64,000 bases of DNA from Spirosoma oryzae. Lineage in GTDB: Bacteria; Bacteroidota; Bacteroidia; Cytophagales; Spirosomataceae. The stretch lies in assembly GCF_003002825.1 (NCBI RefSeq), contig NZ_PVTE01000009.1, positions 62,001-126,000 of the forward strand, written 5' to 3'. Position 1 is the stretch's first letter. The number at the start of each line of letters is the position of its first letter. Made by a program: the position numbers and the translations under genes. This document shows, in pieces, positions 1 through 8,240 of the stretch. Below the pieces are notes generated by a model. The model was given only the letters and a program-made list of their open reading frames with translations. It searched no databases and was not told the origin of the DNA.

Positions 1-1
1 T

Positions 2-298
2 ATGACGGTCGAACAGGCTTCTATCGAGCAGGTATTTCAGAAAGCGGGCTACTCATCGAGTACTGACTACGCCATCAAGAAAATGCAGGAAGAATTGCTG
101 CGGGAACTCAAGGTGTGCAGCGACCGGATCGATGCGTTTGAAGCGAAATACGGAATGCGCTACGAGGAGTTCGACAAGCGTTTCAATGACCTGACCCAGT
201 TTGGTTTATTCGAACGGGAAGACGACATCATGGACTGGCGGGCTGAACTTGTCGTATTGAGAGGTGTTGAAAAACGACTGGCGAAACTGGTAAAATGA
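2..298 (+). CDS. Putative antitoxin of first TumE-type pair
   Basis: A 98-residue acidic, mostly helical protein. It shares a C-terminal block with the protein at 696-1013: a KYGM-x-x-x-EF segment followed by FG-x-x-E-x-EDD-x-x-DW. It overlaps the TumE-like toxin gene by 4 bases (ATGA), so the two are almost certainly co-translated. In TumE-type loci a small partner gene of this size acts as antitoxin; that role is inferred from position and pairing, not from a DNA-binding motif, and I see none. The start ATG lies at the very edge of the window, so an upstream extension cannot be excluded. Confidence 0.7.
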   Translation: MTVEQASIEQVFQKAGYSSSTDYAIKKMQEELLRELKVCSDRIDAFEAKYGMRYEEFDKRFNDLTQFGLFEREDDIMDWRAELVVLRGVEKRLAKLVK

Positions 299-648
299 AG
301 CACGACCTTACTGAATTCCACGCCATCATTCATGTCACCACGCCCCTCGACCCGACCGAACGTCCTGAGCTGACTCAAGTTCGTGGAAGCATTACCTTCA
401 CAGACTCGTCGGTGCTCCACGTCCGTGAGAACTACGTAACGGTGTCCGGCTGGATCGACTATTCTTACCATTGGCAAACCGCCGATCATCAGCTTATTCA
501 CCGCTGGGACAACGCCCACGAGGTACCGTTTCCCTCTTCGCCCCATCATCAGCACGTTGGTTCGGAGGACAATGTGCAGCCCTCGGAGCCGATGACGCTG
601 ACTGACGTGCTGACCATTATTACCCAGCGATTGACTAGTGAGCGTTGA
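295..648 (+). CDS. TumE/DUF6516-like toxin, first copy
   Basis: A 117-residue protein with the pattern of the TumE (DUF6516) toxin family: a central 'G-x-I-x-F-x-D-S' strand, then YSYHWQ, RWDN near residue 75 and a histidine-rich PHHQHVG near residue 88, ending in a DVLTII helix. The family is described as the toxic half of toxin-antitoxin pairs; its cellular target is not evident here. The gene begins inside the stop codon of its partner and ends one base into a possible TTG start of the next cassette. It is paralogous to 1010-1357 but clearly diverged. Confidence 0.75.
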   Translation: MKHDLTEFHAIIHVTTPLDPTERPELTQVRGSITFTDSSVLHVRENYVTVSGWIDYSYHWQTADHQLIHRWDNAHEVPFPSSPHHQHVGSEDNVQPSEPMTLTDVLTIITQRLTSER

Positions 649-695
649 CTGAATCGGGTGCATCTTCGTTACCTTTGAAAAAACAGATTTTGGAT

Positions 696-1013
696 ATGAC
701 GGCTCCTCTTTCAACAGACCAGCTTGACAGCCTGGCCCAGTCGCTGGGTTACCGAAGTGTATCTGATTTTACGCGCATTCAGCTTCGTCATGCCGTCGAA
801 CAAAAGATGGCCTATTATCAGAGCCGTATCGACTATTACCAGCAGAAATACGGTATGGACTTCGCTGAGTTTCGCCGTCGTGTGGTCGACAAAGCTGATC
901 CACAGTTACTCAAGTTTGGTATCATCGAGAAAGAAGATGATGACAATGATTGGGAAGACGCCATTGACTTTCTCGATGATTATCTGGCCGCGTTGACCCA
1001 TATCCAGCCATGA
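696..1013 (+). CDS. Putative antitoxin of second TumE-type pair
   Basis: A 105-residue paralogue of the protein at 2-298, with the same QKYGM-x-F-x-EF and FGIIEKEDD blocks followed by a helical tail. Two starts are possible. ATG at 696 gives an N-terminus that aligns with the first copy. TTG at 645 adds 17 residues and would overlap the preceding toxin gene by 4 bases. I prefer 696 because of the alignment. It overlaps the following toxin gene by 4 bases (ATGA). The antitoxin role is inferred from pairing. Confidence 0.7.
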   Translation: MTAPLSTDQLDSLAQSLGYRSVSDFTRIQLRHAVEQKMAYYQSRIDYYQQKYGMDFAEFRRRVVDKADPQLLKFGIIEKEDDDNDWEDAIDFLDDYLAALTHIQP

Positions 1014-1357
1014 GTCTGACAGTTTCTGACTTCTCTTCTGTCATTGTAGAATACACCACAACAACGGAAGACAGCCCAGGACAAAAGCGTGTCGAGCGGG
1101 GCAGAATCACCTTCATCGATGGATCTCGATTAGTTACGTACGAATCCAGAAAAGGCAGCCGATTCAAGTATGGTTACCAGTGGATGAACCCTGCGGCTGA
1201 AACCATCTTTCGTTGGGACAATACACCACATTTTCCAGAATTCGCCACGTTTCCTCATCACCGTCATGTAGGTGCCGACGAAGTTGCCGAACCACACGCA
1301 TTTGTAAGTCTTGTTGACGTGCTGACTATCATTGCCCAGCGCATCACTTCAGGCTGA
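1010..1357 (+). CDS. TumE/DUF6516-like toxin, second copy
   Basis: A 115-residue protein that fits the TumE/DUF6516 pattern better than the first copy: RITFIDGS, YGYQW, FRWDNTPH, then FPHHRHVG and a terminal DVLTIIAQ helix. Its last 14 bases overlap the 3' end of kdpA on the opposite strand, so the cassette abuts the potassium transporter gene without any spacer. Copies 1 and 2 share architecture but differ at many positions, which suggests an old duplication or two acquisitions rather than a recent copy. Whether the two pairs cross-neutralise cannot be judged from sequence. Confidence 0.8.
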   Translation: MSLTVSDFSSVIVEYTTTTEDSPGQKRVERGRITFIDGSRLVTYESRKGSRFKYGYQWMNPAAETIFRWDNTPHFPEFATFPHHRHVGADEVAEPHAFVSLVDVLTIIAQRITSG

Positions 1358-3059
1358 AGTACTCGGCCAGCGGACCCAGCGTAAGAGCCGGGAAGAACGA
1401 CAGGGCGGTGATAATCATGATGACCGCGAAGACCATCAGCCCGAACGTACCATTATCCGTTGGCAGCGTACCACTCGACTCCGGCACGTATTTCTTCCGG
1501 GCCAGCAACCCAGCAATCGCTACCGGGCCGATAATGGGTAGAAAACGACCCAGCAACAGCACGATCCCCGTCGCGTAGTTCCAGAAAAAGTTATTGTCGC
1601 CCAGCCCTTCAAAGCCCGATCCGTTGTTAGCATTGGCCGAGGTGAACTCGTAAAGCATCTCCGAGAACCCGTGGTAACCGGGATTATTGAGCCAGGCCGA
1701 CGGCTTCACCGTCCACGCAGCTTCGGGATAATTGACGAATAGCCAGGCTGCCAGCGCCGTCCCGCCTTTCACGAGCAGCGTACTAACGAGCGCCACAATC
1801 GACGCGATCTTGATCTCCCGCGCTTCCACTTTCCGACCGAAAAATTCCGGCGTTCGGCCTACCATCAGCCCCGAAATGAAGACCGCGATAATCAGGAAGT
1901 AATAGAAGTTCAGAATACCGACCCCGCAGCCACCGTAGAACGCGCCGGTCATCATGCCCAGCAGTTGCATCATACCCGATACCGGCATCGATGAATCGTG
2001 CATGGAGTTGACCGATCCCGTCGAAATAACGGTCGTCAGGATACTCCAGTAACCCGATGCCACCGGCCCGAAACGAACTTCCTTGCCCTCCATCGCGCCG
2101 GTTGGTTGTGCCACGCCCATACGGGCAATCGCCGGGTTGCCGTGCAGTTCGCTGATGAGCGTTGGTACCAGCAGCATCAGCACACCGATGGTCATGACCC
2201 CGTAGATCATCAGGGCAAATTTCTTCCGGTTAATCAGAAAGCCCAGCGCGAAAATCATCGCAATTGGAATGATGACCTGCGCGACCATCTCGGCCATATT
2301 CGTCAGGTAGTTGGGATTCTCAAGTGGGTGCGCGGAGTTGGCACCGAAGTAACCGCCCCCGTTGGTACCGATGTGTTTGATACCGATCATGGCAGCCGCC
2401 GGACCACGCGATACCCCGACCGTGTCGCCCTGCATCGTAACGACGCTGTCTTTGCCGTCGAAGCTGGCGGGTGTACCGTTGAATACCAGTACCAGCGATA
2501 GTACCAGCGACAGCGGCAGCAGAATCCGGGTTATGGCTTTCACGAAGTACACGTAGAAATTACCAACCGTGTCAACGCTTTTCGGCAGAAACGACCGGAC
2601 AATCAGCATCAGCGCGGCAATACCCGTTGCGGCTGAAACAAACATCAGGAAGTTGAACACGCCAAGCTGCGTCAGGTACGTAGCCCCCGACTCGCCGGAG
2701 TAGTGCTGCAGGTCGCAGTTGACCAGAAAGCTGATGGCCGTGTTGAACGCCAGGTCCGGGGTCATCGAGGGGTTACCATCGGGATTGAGCGGCAGACTTC
2801 CCTGCACCAGCAGCAATACAAAGGCGTAGATCAGCCAGACGGCGTTAATTGTCAGCAGGGCCAGCAGGCTGGCTTTCCAGCTCATCTCCTGCGTTTCGTC
2901 GACACCGCCGAGCCGGTAAATCAGCCGCTCGATGGGTCGCATAAAGTCAAGTAGGTTGGGCTTGTCGGCGAACACGTTCGCGATAAACTTGCCCAGTGGA
3001 ATCGCCAGCAGCACGGTTAGCCCGTACATCACTGCGATACCTGTCCATTCAGAAAACAT
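1344..3059 (-). CDS. kdpA: Potassium-transporting ATPase subunit A
   Basis: KdpA is the potassium-binding, channel-like subunit of the high-affinity KdpFABC P-type ATPase in the inner membrane. The 571-residue product has the usual length, about ten hydrophobic segments, and selectivity-filter-like stretches such as NGGGYFGAN (about residues 233-241), NNGSGFEG in the second half and GGCGVG between them. kdpF lies just upstream. Downstream, where kdpB normally follows, the plus-strand toxin-antitoxin cassettes begin at once, so the ATPase subunit gene must lie beyond the window or elsewhere. The C-terminus looks intact. Confidence 0.97.
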   Translation of the reverse strand: MFSEWTGIAVMYGLTVLLAIPLGKFIANVFADKPNLLDFMRPIERLIYRLGGVDETQEMSWKASLLALLTINAVWLIYAFVLLLVQGSLPLNPDGNPSMTPDLAFNTAISFLVNCDLQHYSGESGATYLTQLGVFNFLMFVSAATGIAALMLIVRSFLPKSVDTVGNFYVYFVKAITRILLPLSLVLSLVLVFNGTPASFDGKDSVVTMQGDTVGVSRGPAAAMIGIKHIGTNGGGYFGANSAHPLENPNYLTNMAEMVAQVIIPIAMIFALGFLINRKKFALMIYGVMTIGVLMLLVPTLISELHGNPAIARMGVAQPTGAMEGKEVRFGPVASGYWSILTTVISTGSVNSMHDSSMPVSGMMQLLGMMTGAFYGGCGVGILNFYYFLIIAVFISGLMVGRTPEFFGRKVEAREIKIASIVALVSTLLVKGGTALAAWLFVNYPEAAWTVKPSAWLNNPGYHGFSEMLYEFTSANANNGSGFEGLGDNNFFWNYATGIVLLLGRFLPIIGPVAIAGLLARKKYVPESSGTLPTDNGTFGLMVFAVIMIITALSFFPALTLGPLAEYFSLK

Positions 3060-3108
3060 ATTGAGCGAATGAGTGAATTGTGAATGAGCGAATTGATGGC
3101 TTCACTCG

Positions 3109-3189
3109 TTAGAACTGTTCAGGTTTGATGAGGACGTAGAGCATGTAAGCGAATACCAGTAGCGCTACGACAAACAGAAGCGTAATCAT
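3109..3189 (-). CDS. kdpF: KdpF-like small membrane subunit (26 aa)
   Basis: A 26-residue open frame with ATG at 3189 and TAA at 3109, beginning MITLLFVVALLVFAYMLYV and ending KPEQF. It has one hydrophobic span and a short basic-acidic tail, as in KdpF, the lipid-like stabilising subunit of the KdpFABC complex. It lies 49 bases upstream of kdpA on the same strand, the standard operon position. The match rests on size, hydropathy, the terminal residues and location. Confidence 0.85.
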   Translation of the reverse strand: MITLLFVVALLVFAYMLYVLIKPEQF

Positions 3190-3196
3190 GGGGAGA

Positions 3197-3283
3197 TCAG
3201 ATTTTTTCGAACCAGTCGATGGTTTTGTAGAAAGCCCAGAAGCAGATCAGGGCTGAAACGATAAGTACGAGCAGGGTTGCCAT
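3197..3283 (-). CDS. 28-residue membrane microprotein upstream of kdpF
   Basis: ATG at 3283 to TGA at 3197 encodes 28 residues: a hydrophobic helix starting MATLLVLIVSALICFWAFY, then a short charged tail (KTIDWFEKI). It ends 7 bases before the kdpF start, so it is probably the first gene of the kdp transcript. I cannot name it. A second membrane microprotein in the kdp leader suggests another small subunit or regulator of the pump; this is inference from position. Confidence 0.65.
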   Translation of the reverse strand: MATLLVLIVSALICFWAFYKTIDWFEKI

Positions 3284-3676
3284 AGTGGGTGATATCAAGT
3301 TGTCGAACCACCTATGCCAAGAAGCACACCAATCTGACAGGCAGCAGCAACACCACCCGTAACCTATTGATTTATAGATTCTTAAAATAAGTTAGTAGCG
3401 ACAAGCCGCAGGAAGTCCCAGATCATCCTTTCCAAAATGGTAGGGTTGGTTTTTCATTTTGACACGCCCAGAAGAGCCATTCGGCAGTCTGATCGATTGC
3501 ACGGTAGTTGCGTTCATCGCCGGAACGGGACGGCTCAAGAGCGAAATTTTTCAGGAACAGGCGATTGTGTGCGTATTTTTTACGCGATTGATTCTTTATG
3601 GTAAACACGGAAAAGCCACCCACTCAACTGGACAGTTCGTTCCGTTCATCTGACCATCCTAATCGCTTACATCCGA
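3284..3676. other. Intergenic region between kdp leader and sugar isomerase
   Basis: These 393 bases separate the divergent kdp operon and the isomerase gene and should hold both promoters. The stretch near 3370-3400 is A+T-rich. I could not match a complete TTG/TAnnTTTG pair or a clean sigma-54 -24/-12 element on either strand, and I see no convincing short gene. Confidence 0.5.
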
Positions 3677-4699
3677 ATGCATACCCGTCGACAATTTCTC
3701 CATCAGCTTGGCCTGGCCACCGCCGGTCTGGGTCTGCTCCCCCATCTACCCATACAGGCCATGGCCGGATCAGCGACTAAACCGCTGAGTTTCGACATTT
3801 CGATGGCAGAGTTCTCATTTGCCGGCGACCTGTTTTCCGGCAAGATGACCAACCTCGATTTCGCGTCACGGACGAAGAACGAGTTCGGTGTCAACGTACT
3901 CGAATACGTGTCGATGTTCTTTAATGACAAGCACACCAATTCGGCTTATCTGAAAGACCTGAAGCAGCGGAGCGACGATCTGGGCATGAAAAACCACCTC
4001 ATCATGGTCGACGGAGCGAACATTGCGGATCTGGACGCAGCAAAGCGGCAACAGGCGGTGACTGCGCACCATGCCTGGGTCGATGCGGCAAAATACCTCG
4101 GGTGCAGTGCGATTCGAGTAAACTTGGGGGATAGCAACCGCGCGTTGTCGGGCGCGGCCGACGATCCGGCTGATGAGGCCGCCAAAGCCGCTGCCGACGG
4201 CTATCACAAACTGCTGGAATACGCAGCCAGGCATCAGCTAAACGTGATTGTCGAAAATCACTTCGGCAACTCCACCAACGTCGACTGGCTGATTGGCATT
4301 TTAAAGCAGGTGAACATGCCCAACGCCGGCCTGCTACCCGATTTCGGCAACTTCTGTGCGCAACGCAGCAAAGCCGCCACAGCCGACATCAAAGGCGCGC
4401 TGAGCACGACCTGCGTCCGCGAATACGACCGGTATGAGGGGGTAAAGAAAATGATGCCCTACGCCAAGAGCATCAGCGCCAAGACGCACAAGTTCGACGC
4501 GAAAGGCAACGAGACAGAAACCGACTTCCGGCGTATCTTCCAGATCATCAAAGATGCGGGTTTCAGCGGCTACGTAGGCATCGAATACGAAGGCGGCATC
4601 ATCGGTATGTACAAGCCTGACGCCGGCTACCTACCCACCGCCGACGGTATTAAAGCCACGAAAACGCTGCTTGAAAAAACACGCGCGGAGTTAGCCTGA
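3677..4699 (+). CDS. Tat-exported sugar phosphate isomerase/epimerase-like protein
   Basis: A 340-residue protein of the xylose-isomerase-like TIM-barrel group. It opens with a twin-arginine signal (RRQFL, then a hydrophobic run ending near AMA at about residue 30), so it is probably exported folded to the periplasm. Barrel features include NLGDS near residue 155, VENHFG near 195, DFGNFC near 222 and GYVGIEYEGG near the end; the acidic and histidine residues there are candidate metal ligands. The true substrate is unknown. A similar Tat-tagged protein is encoded at 20639-21508. It converges with the response regulator gene across a hairpin. Confidence 0.85.
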   Translation: MHTRRQFLHQLGLATAGLGLLPHLPIQAMAGSATKPLSFDISMAEFSFAGDLFSGKMTNLDFASRTKNEFGVNVLEYVSMFFNDKHTNSAYLKDLKQRSDDLGMKNHLIMVDGANIADLDAAKRQQAVTAHHAWVDAAKYLGCSAIRVNLGDSNRALSGAADDPADEAAKAAADGYHKLLEYAARHQLNVIVENHFGNSTNVDWLIGILKQVNMPNAGLLPDFGNFCAQRSKAATADIKGALSTTCVREYDRYEGVKKMMPYAKSISAKTHKFDAKGNETETDFRRIFQIIKDAGFSGYVGIEYEGGIIGMYKPDAGYLPTADGIKATKTLLEKTRAELA

Positions 4700-4705
4700 T
4701 CGCAC

Positions 4706-4737
4706 AACCTAAAAGGTCTCTAAAAACCTTTTAGGTT
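4706..4737. terminator. Bidirectional hairpin between convergent genes
   Basis: An 11-base perfect inverted repeat (AACCTAAAAGG at 4706-4716, its complement at 4727-4737) lies between two gene ends that face each other. The stem is A+T-rich and has flanking T/A tracts, so it may end transcription from both sides. Confidence 0.6.
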
Positions 4738-4739
4738 TA

Positions 4740-6086
4740 TTAATCCGCTTCCATTTCGGTCAGTTTGCGGTAGAGGCTTGTCAGGCCGATGCCGAGCAGG
4801 CGGGCGGCTTCGGTTTTGTTGCCGTTGGTGTGTCGTAATGCCCGTCGGATAAGCTGTCGTTCGTGCGTGGCCAGATCAAATGTATCACTGCCATTGGTCT
4901 CCGCTGTCGTTGTACCATGCTGCATATCATAAGGCAACAGATCAGGCGTCAACTCGGGTGAATCCGACAGGATAACGGCCCGCTCGATGATGTTCTTCAG
5001 CTCCCGGATGTTGCCCTTCCACTGATGCTTCTTTAACCGCTGAACGAATCCCTCGCTGAGTCGTACGTCGCGCCGACCGATCTTGGCGGCTTCCTGCCGG
5101 GCAAACTGTTCGGCCAGTATAGGCACATCATCAAGCCGCTCGCGGAGCGGGGGCAGGTCGATACTGAATACCGACAGCCGGTAGTATAAATCGAGCCGAA
5201 AATGACCCGCTTCGGACGCCTGTGCCAGTTGCCGGTTAGTAGCCGCCACAACCCGAACGTCGGTGCGGGTCGGCTTTGTGTCGCCAACGCGCAGAAACTC
5301 GTGGGTTTCCAGCACGCGCAACAGCTTGGCCTGTAAATCGAGCGGCATCTCCCCGATCTCGTCCAGGAAGATCGTGCCTTTGTCGGCTTCGGCAAACAAG
5401 CCTTTCTGGTCGCGATTGGCCCCGGTGAACGCCCCGGCCCGGTGGCCGAACAGCTCGCTTTCCAGAATATCCTTGCCCAGTGCGCCACAGTTGATCGCCA
5501 CAAACGGTCCGTTGCGCCGGGGACTGCCGCCGTGGATGGCCCGCGCAAAAACCTCCTTACCCGTACCGGTTTCGCCCATCAGCAGGACGGTCGTGTCGGT
5601 AACGGCTACGCGCCGGGCCAGATCGACGGCCTGTTGAATCGCCCGCGACTGCCCGACGATGGGGTCGAAGCTGTACTGTTTGTTGACCTGCGCTTCCAGT
5701 CGCTGAATGCGAAACTGAAGCTGTGCTTTTTCGACGGCCCGGCTTACCAGCGGAATAATGCGGTCGTTATCGTCGCCTTTGGTGATGTAGTCGAACGCGC
5801 CGTTTTTGATCGCCAGCACACCATCGGCAATGGTACCGTAGGCTGTAAGAACAATGATCTCAGTAGCCGGATAGCGCTTTTTGATTTCCTCAGCCAGCGC
5901 GATGCCGTTCTTGTCGGGGAGTTTGACATCGCTGATGACCAGTTCGACGGTTTCCCGTTCCAAGATTTTCAGCCCGCTGCGGGCATCTTCCGCTTCCAGC
6001 ACGCGGTATTCTTCCAGACTTAATATGCGGGCGAGCAGGCTACGCAGCCGGGGTTCGTCATCGATGAGCAAAATAGTAGCTGCCAC
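4740..6086 (-). CDS. Sigma-54-dependent response regulator (NtrC family)
   Basis: A 448-residue three-domain activator. The receiver domain covers residues 1-120, with acidic residues at 9-11 and phosphoacceptor Asp53. The AAA+ domain covers about 140-370, with Walker A GETGTGKE at 171-178, the sigma-54-contacting GAFTGA loop at 218-223 and a Walker B region ending LDEIGEM near 241-247. A Fis-type helix-turn-helix forms the last 45 residues. Phosphorylation should drive ATP-dependent opening of sigma-54 promoters. No kinase partner is adjacent. Regulators of this type do sit near kdp operons in some relatives, so control of kdp is possible but not shown; the two loci are separated by a divergent gene. 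Confidence 0.93.
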   Translation of the reverse strand: MAATILLIDDEPRLRSLLARILSLEEYRVLEAEDARSGLKILERETVELVISDVKLPDKNGIALAEEIKKRYPATEIIVLTAYGTIADGVLAIKNGAFDYITKGDDNDRIIPLVSRAVEKAQLQFRIQRLEAQVNKQYSFDPIVGQSRAIQQAVDLARRVAVTDTTVLLMGETGTGKEVFARAIHGGSPRRNGPFVAINCGALGKDILESELFGHRAGAFTGANRDQKGLFAEADKGTIFLDEIGEMPLDLQAKLLRVLETHEFLRVGDTKPTRTDVRVVAATNRQLAQASEAGHFRLDLYYRLSVFSIDLPPLRERLDDVPILAEQFARQEAAKIGRRDVRLSEGFVQRLKKHQWKGNIRELKNIIERAVILSDSPELTPDLLPYDMQHGTTTAETNGSDTFDLATHERQLIRRALRHTNGNKTEAARLLGIGLTSLYRKLTEMEAD

Positions 6087-6379
6087 CTGTACTTCGTTTT
6101 AAGGTATCCAGTAGTTGAGTTATACAAACCGATACGGGCCACGGTCGGTTAGACAGGGCCGTGTTGCCGCTTTTCGGCCCGAAAACTACCGCTTTTACGA
6201 ATGCGCTCGCTGCTTTTTGTTGGCGGGCCGATCGCGCCCCGGTTGTGATTCAGTGTGTTCAGTTGTCTCTATAAACGAACCGATCTCTTTCCTGAGCCAT
6301 TCGCTATCGACAGCTGTCTCAGAAAAGAGATCGGAAAGCACTAAAAACCGAATACGGCAACCCGTATGCCGCCTGTCGC

Positions 6380-7000
6380 TTAACGGCCAGCCAGGTAAAT
6401 CACGGTGACAACGGTGGCGACAATACCGAGTACCAGCCCGGCAACAGCCATACCGCGCCCGGACACCTCCGGGTTTTTCCGAATTTTCGACAGGGCCACA
6501 CCGCCGAAGATAATGGCCAGAATACCGAGCACGATTCCGAATACGAAAAAGGCCAGAATACCGCACACCAACGAGGCAATCGCCAACCCACTAACGGTAC
6601 CCGCCGGCTGACTCTTCCGCTGACGCCATTGCCGCTTCAGCTCCTTCCGTGTCGCTTTATCGATGGATGGGGCAGTGGTAGTCTGCTTAACGTCCGGTTG
6701 GGGCAGGGTCGATTGCACCAGACTATGACGCCCAGCTACGTTCAGCTGCTGGTATGGTCTTACGTCAGTCGCCGTGGTAGCCAGCACAGTAGCGGGTTCC
6801 GCATCAACGACGGGCGTTATCGGGGTGATGGTTTCGGCTGCCTTTGCGGGTACGTGCTCGGCAGATGGCGTAGCTGTTGCGCGGGCTGCGGCCAGGTGTC
6901 GGTCGGGCATGAACAGCGCCTGTGAGCGCCGTTGGCAGGCAGATAAGCTGACCAGTGCGATAAGGATTGCAAGGCTAAGGAATCGTGTAAACATGTTCAT
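6380..7000 (-). CDS. Lipoprotein with C-terminal DUF4190-like membrane hairpin
   Basis: A 206-residue protein with a lipoprotein signal (LVSLSAC, lipidated Cys near residue 22), a low-complexity Ala/Thr/Pro middle, a basic stretch (RKELKRQWRQRKS) and two hydrophobic helices rich in Gly at about residues 138-204. The two-helix end resembles DUF4190. A lipid anchor plus C-terminal membrane helices is an odd combination; the protein may span the periplasm. No function can be assigned. Upstream, 6087-6379 holds no gene that I can support. Confidence 0.7.
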   Translation of the reverse strand: MNMFTRFLSLAILIALVSLSACQRRSQALFMPDRHLAAARATATPSAEHVPAKAAETITPITPVVDAEPATVLATTATDVRPYQQLNVAGRHSLVQSTLPQPDVKQTTTAPSIDKATRKELKRQWRQRKSQPAGTVSGLAIASLVCGILAFFVFGIVLGILAIIFGGVALSKIRKNPEVSGRGMAVAGLVLGIVATVVTVIYLAGR

Positions 7001-7171
7001 AAAAAGAGAATTGGTTGATTGGAGTGTGTCACCAAAATAGGACGGGAAAAAGTAAGTCAGAAAATTTACTTCACCAATCCTGCGCTCTGTTTTTATAGAA
7101 GTTTACACAGATAAAAAGAATAGCACTCCTTGCTGCGGCACCATTTCCCTATCGATGCCGAACAACAGCAT

Positions 7172-7199
7172 AAAAAAAGGCCAGCTCCGTAAGCTGGCC
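7172..7199 (-). terminator. Rho-independent terminator after argC
   Basis: On the minus strand an 8-base perfect stem (GGCCAGCT/AGCTGGCC, 7179-7186 and 7192-7199) with a 5-base loop is followed by seven T residues. It lies 6 bases past the argC stop codon. Confidence 0.9.
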
Positions 7200-7205
7200 C
7201 CTTGG

Positions 7206-8186
7206 CTAGAATGCGACGGCTTTCAGTCGCAGGCCCGTATCTTCGGGTAGGCCGACTACCAGGTTGAAGTTCTGAACGGCTTGTCCGGCGGCTCCTTTCA
7301 CCAGGTTATCGATGACGCTGGTGATGAGCAGTTGCCCATCGTGTACCTCCAGATGCAGCAGACATTTGTTGGTGTTGACTACCTGCTTCAGATCGATAGG
7401 GGCGTCGCTGACGTGCGTAAACGGGTGTTCCGCGTAGAAGCGTTTGTACAGGTCGTTTGCTTCCTCAAGCGTACCGGTAAACGGCGTGTACACGTTGGCC
7501 ATGATCCCCCGTGTAAAGTCGCCCCGGTACGGAACGAAGTGGATGGGCGCGTTGAACTCCGGATCGAACTGGGTCAGGCTCTGCCGGATTTCGCTCAGGT
7601 GCTGGTGCGTAAACGCCTTGTAAATCGACACGTTGTTGTTACGCCAGGTAAAGCCCGTCGTCGGTACGAGCGCCTGTCCGGCACCGGTACTGCCCGTAAT
7701 AGCGCTTACCTGTACCGCATCGTTGAGCTTACCCGCTTTAGCCAGCGGCAGCAACGCCAGCTGAATACTGGTTGCGAAACAGCCGGGATTGGCCACCCGC
7801 GTCGTTTCACGAATACGATCCCGTTGCAGTTCGGGCAGGCCGTAAACGAAGTCGTCGTGTTCGTCGCGGAAGTCGGTGCTCAGATCGATCACGGTAATGT
7901 CGTCCGACACCTCGTATTCGTTCATGAACGTTTGCGACGCGCCATGTCCCATGCAAAGAAAGATCGCATCGAGCCCCTCCTGCGCCAGCAGACCGGTCAG
8001 GTCATCGCCGGTAAACGTCAGGTCGGTATCACCCAACAGATCGGTATGCGTCGACCAAACGGGTTTGCCCGCCTGACTGTTACTGTGGATGAAGGCAATG
8101 GTTACGAATGGGTGGTTCAACAGAATACGCAGGAGTTCCCCCCCCGTGTACCCGGCCCCACCGACGATGCCGATAGTCAATTTCAT
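7206..8186 (-). CDS. argC: N-acetyl-gamma-glutamyl-phosphate reductase
   Basis: ArgC reduces N-acetylglutamyl phosphate to the semialdehyde with NADPH, the third step of arginine synthesis, in the cytoplasm. The 326-residue product starts at ATG 8186, not at the upstream in-frame start, because the nucleotide-binding strand begins at once (IGIVGGAGYTGGEL, residues 5-18). The catalytic cysteine lies in VANPGCFATS (Cys136). Length is typical. It is the last gene before a strong terminator; argD, argB and argF do not follow here, so the pathway is split over several loci or is reached through argG upstream. Confidence 0.95.
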   Translation of the reverse strand: MKLTIGIVGGAGYTGGELLRILLNHPFVTIAFIHSNSQAGKPVWSTHTDLLGDTDLTFTGDDLTGLLAQEGLDAIFLCMGHGASQTFMNEYEVSDDITVIDLSTDFRDEHDDFVYGLPELQRDRIRETTRVANPGCFATSIQLALLPLAKAGKLNDAVQVSAITGSTGAGQALVPTTGFTWRNNNVSIYKAFTHQHLSEIRQSLTQFDPEFNAPIHFVPYRGDFTRGIMANVYTPFTGTLEEANDLYKRFYAEHPFTHVSDAPIDLKQVVNTNKCLLHLEVHDGQLLITSVIDNLVKGAAGQAVQNFNLVVGLPEDTGLRLKAVAF

Positions 8187-8240
8187 ACGGTTACAACCAG
8201 CCCTGGGCCGGCCTGTCAAATTGGTTAGTTGATACCCTGA

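Noticed and set aside
3311-3330. Possible sigma-54 promoter for the kdp leader
   Set aside because: A minus-strand TTGGCAT at 3314-3320 resembles the -24 element, but the expected GC at -12 spacing is missing.
6115-6408. Plus-strand open frame upstream of the response regulator
   Set aside because: Composition is Arg/Ser-rich as in shadow frames; no start context or family feature.
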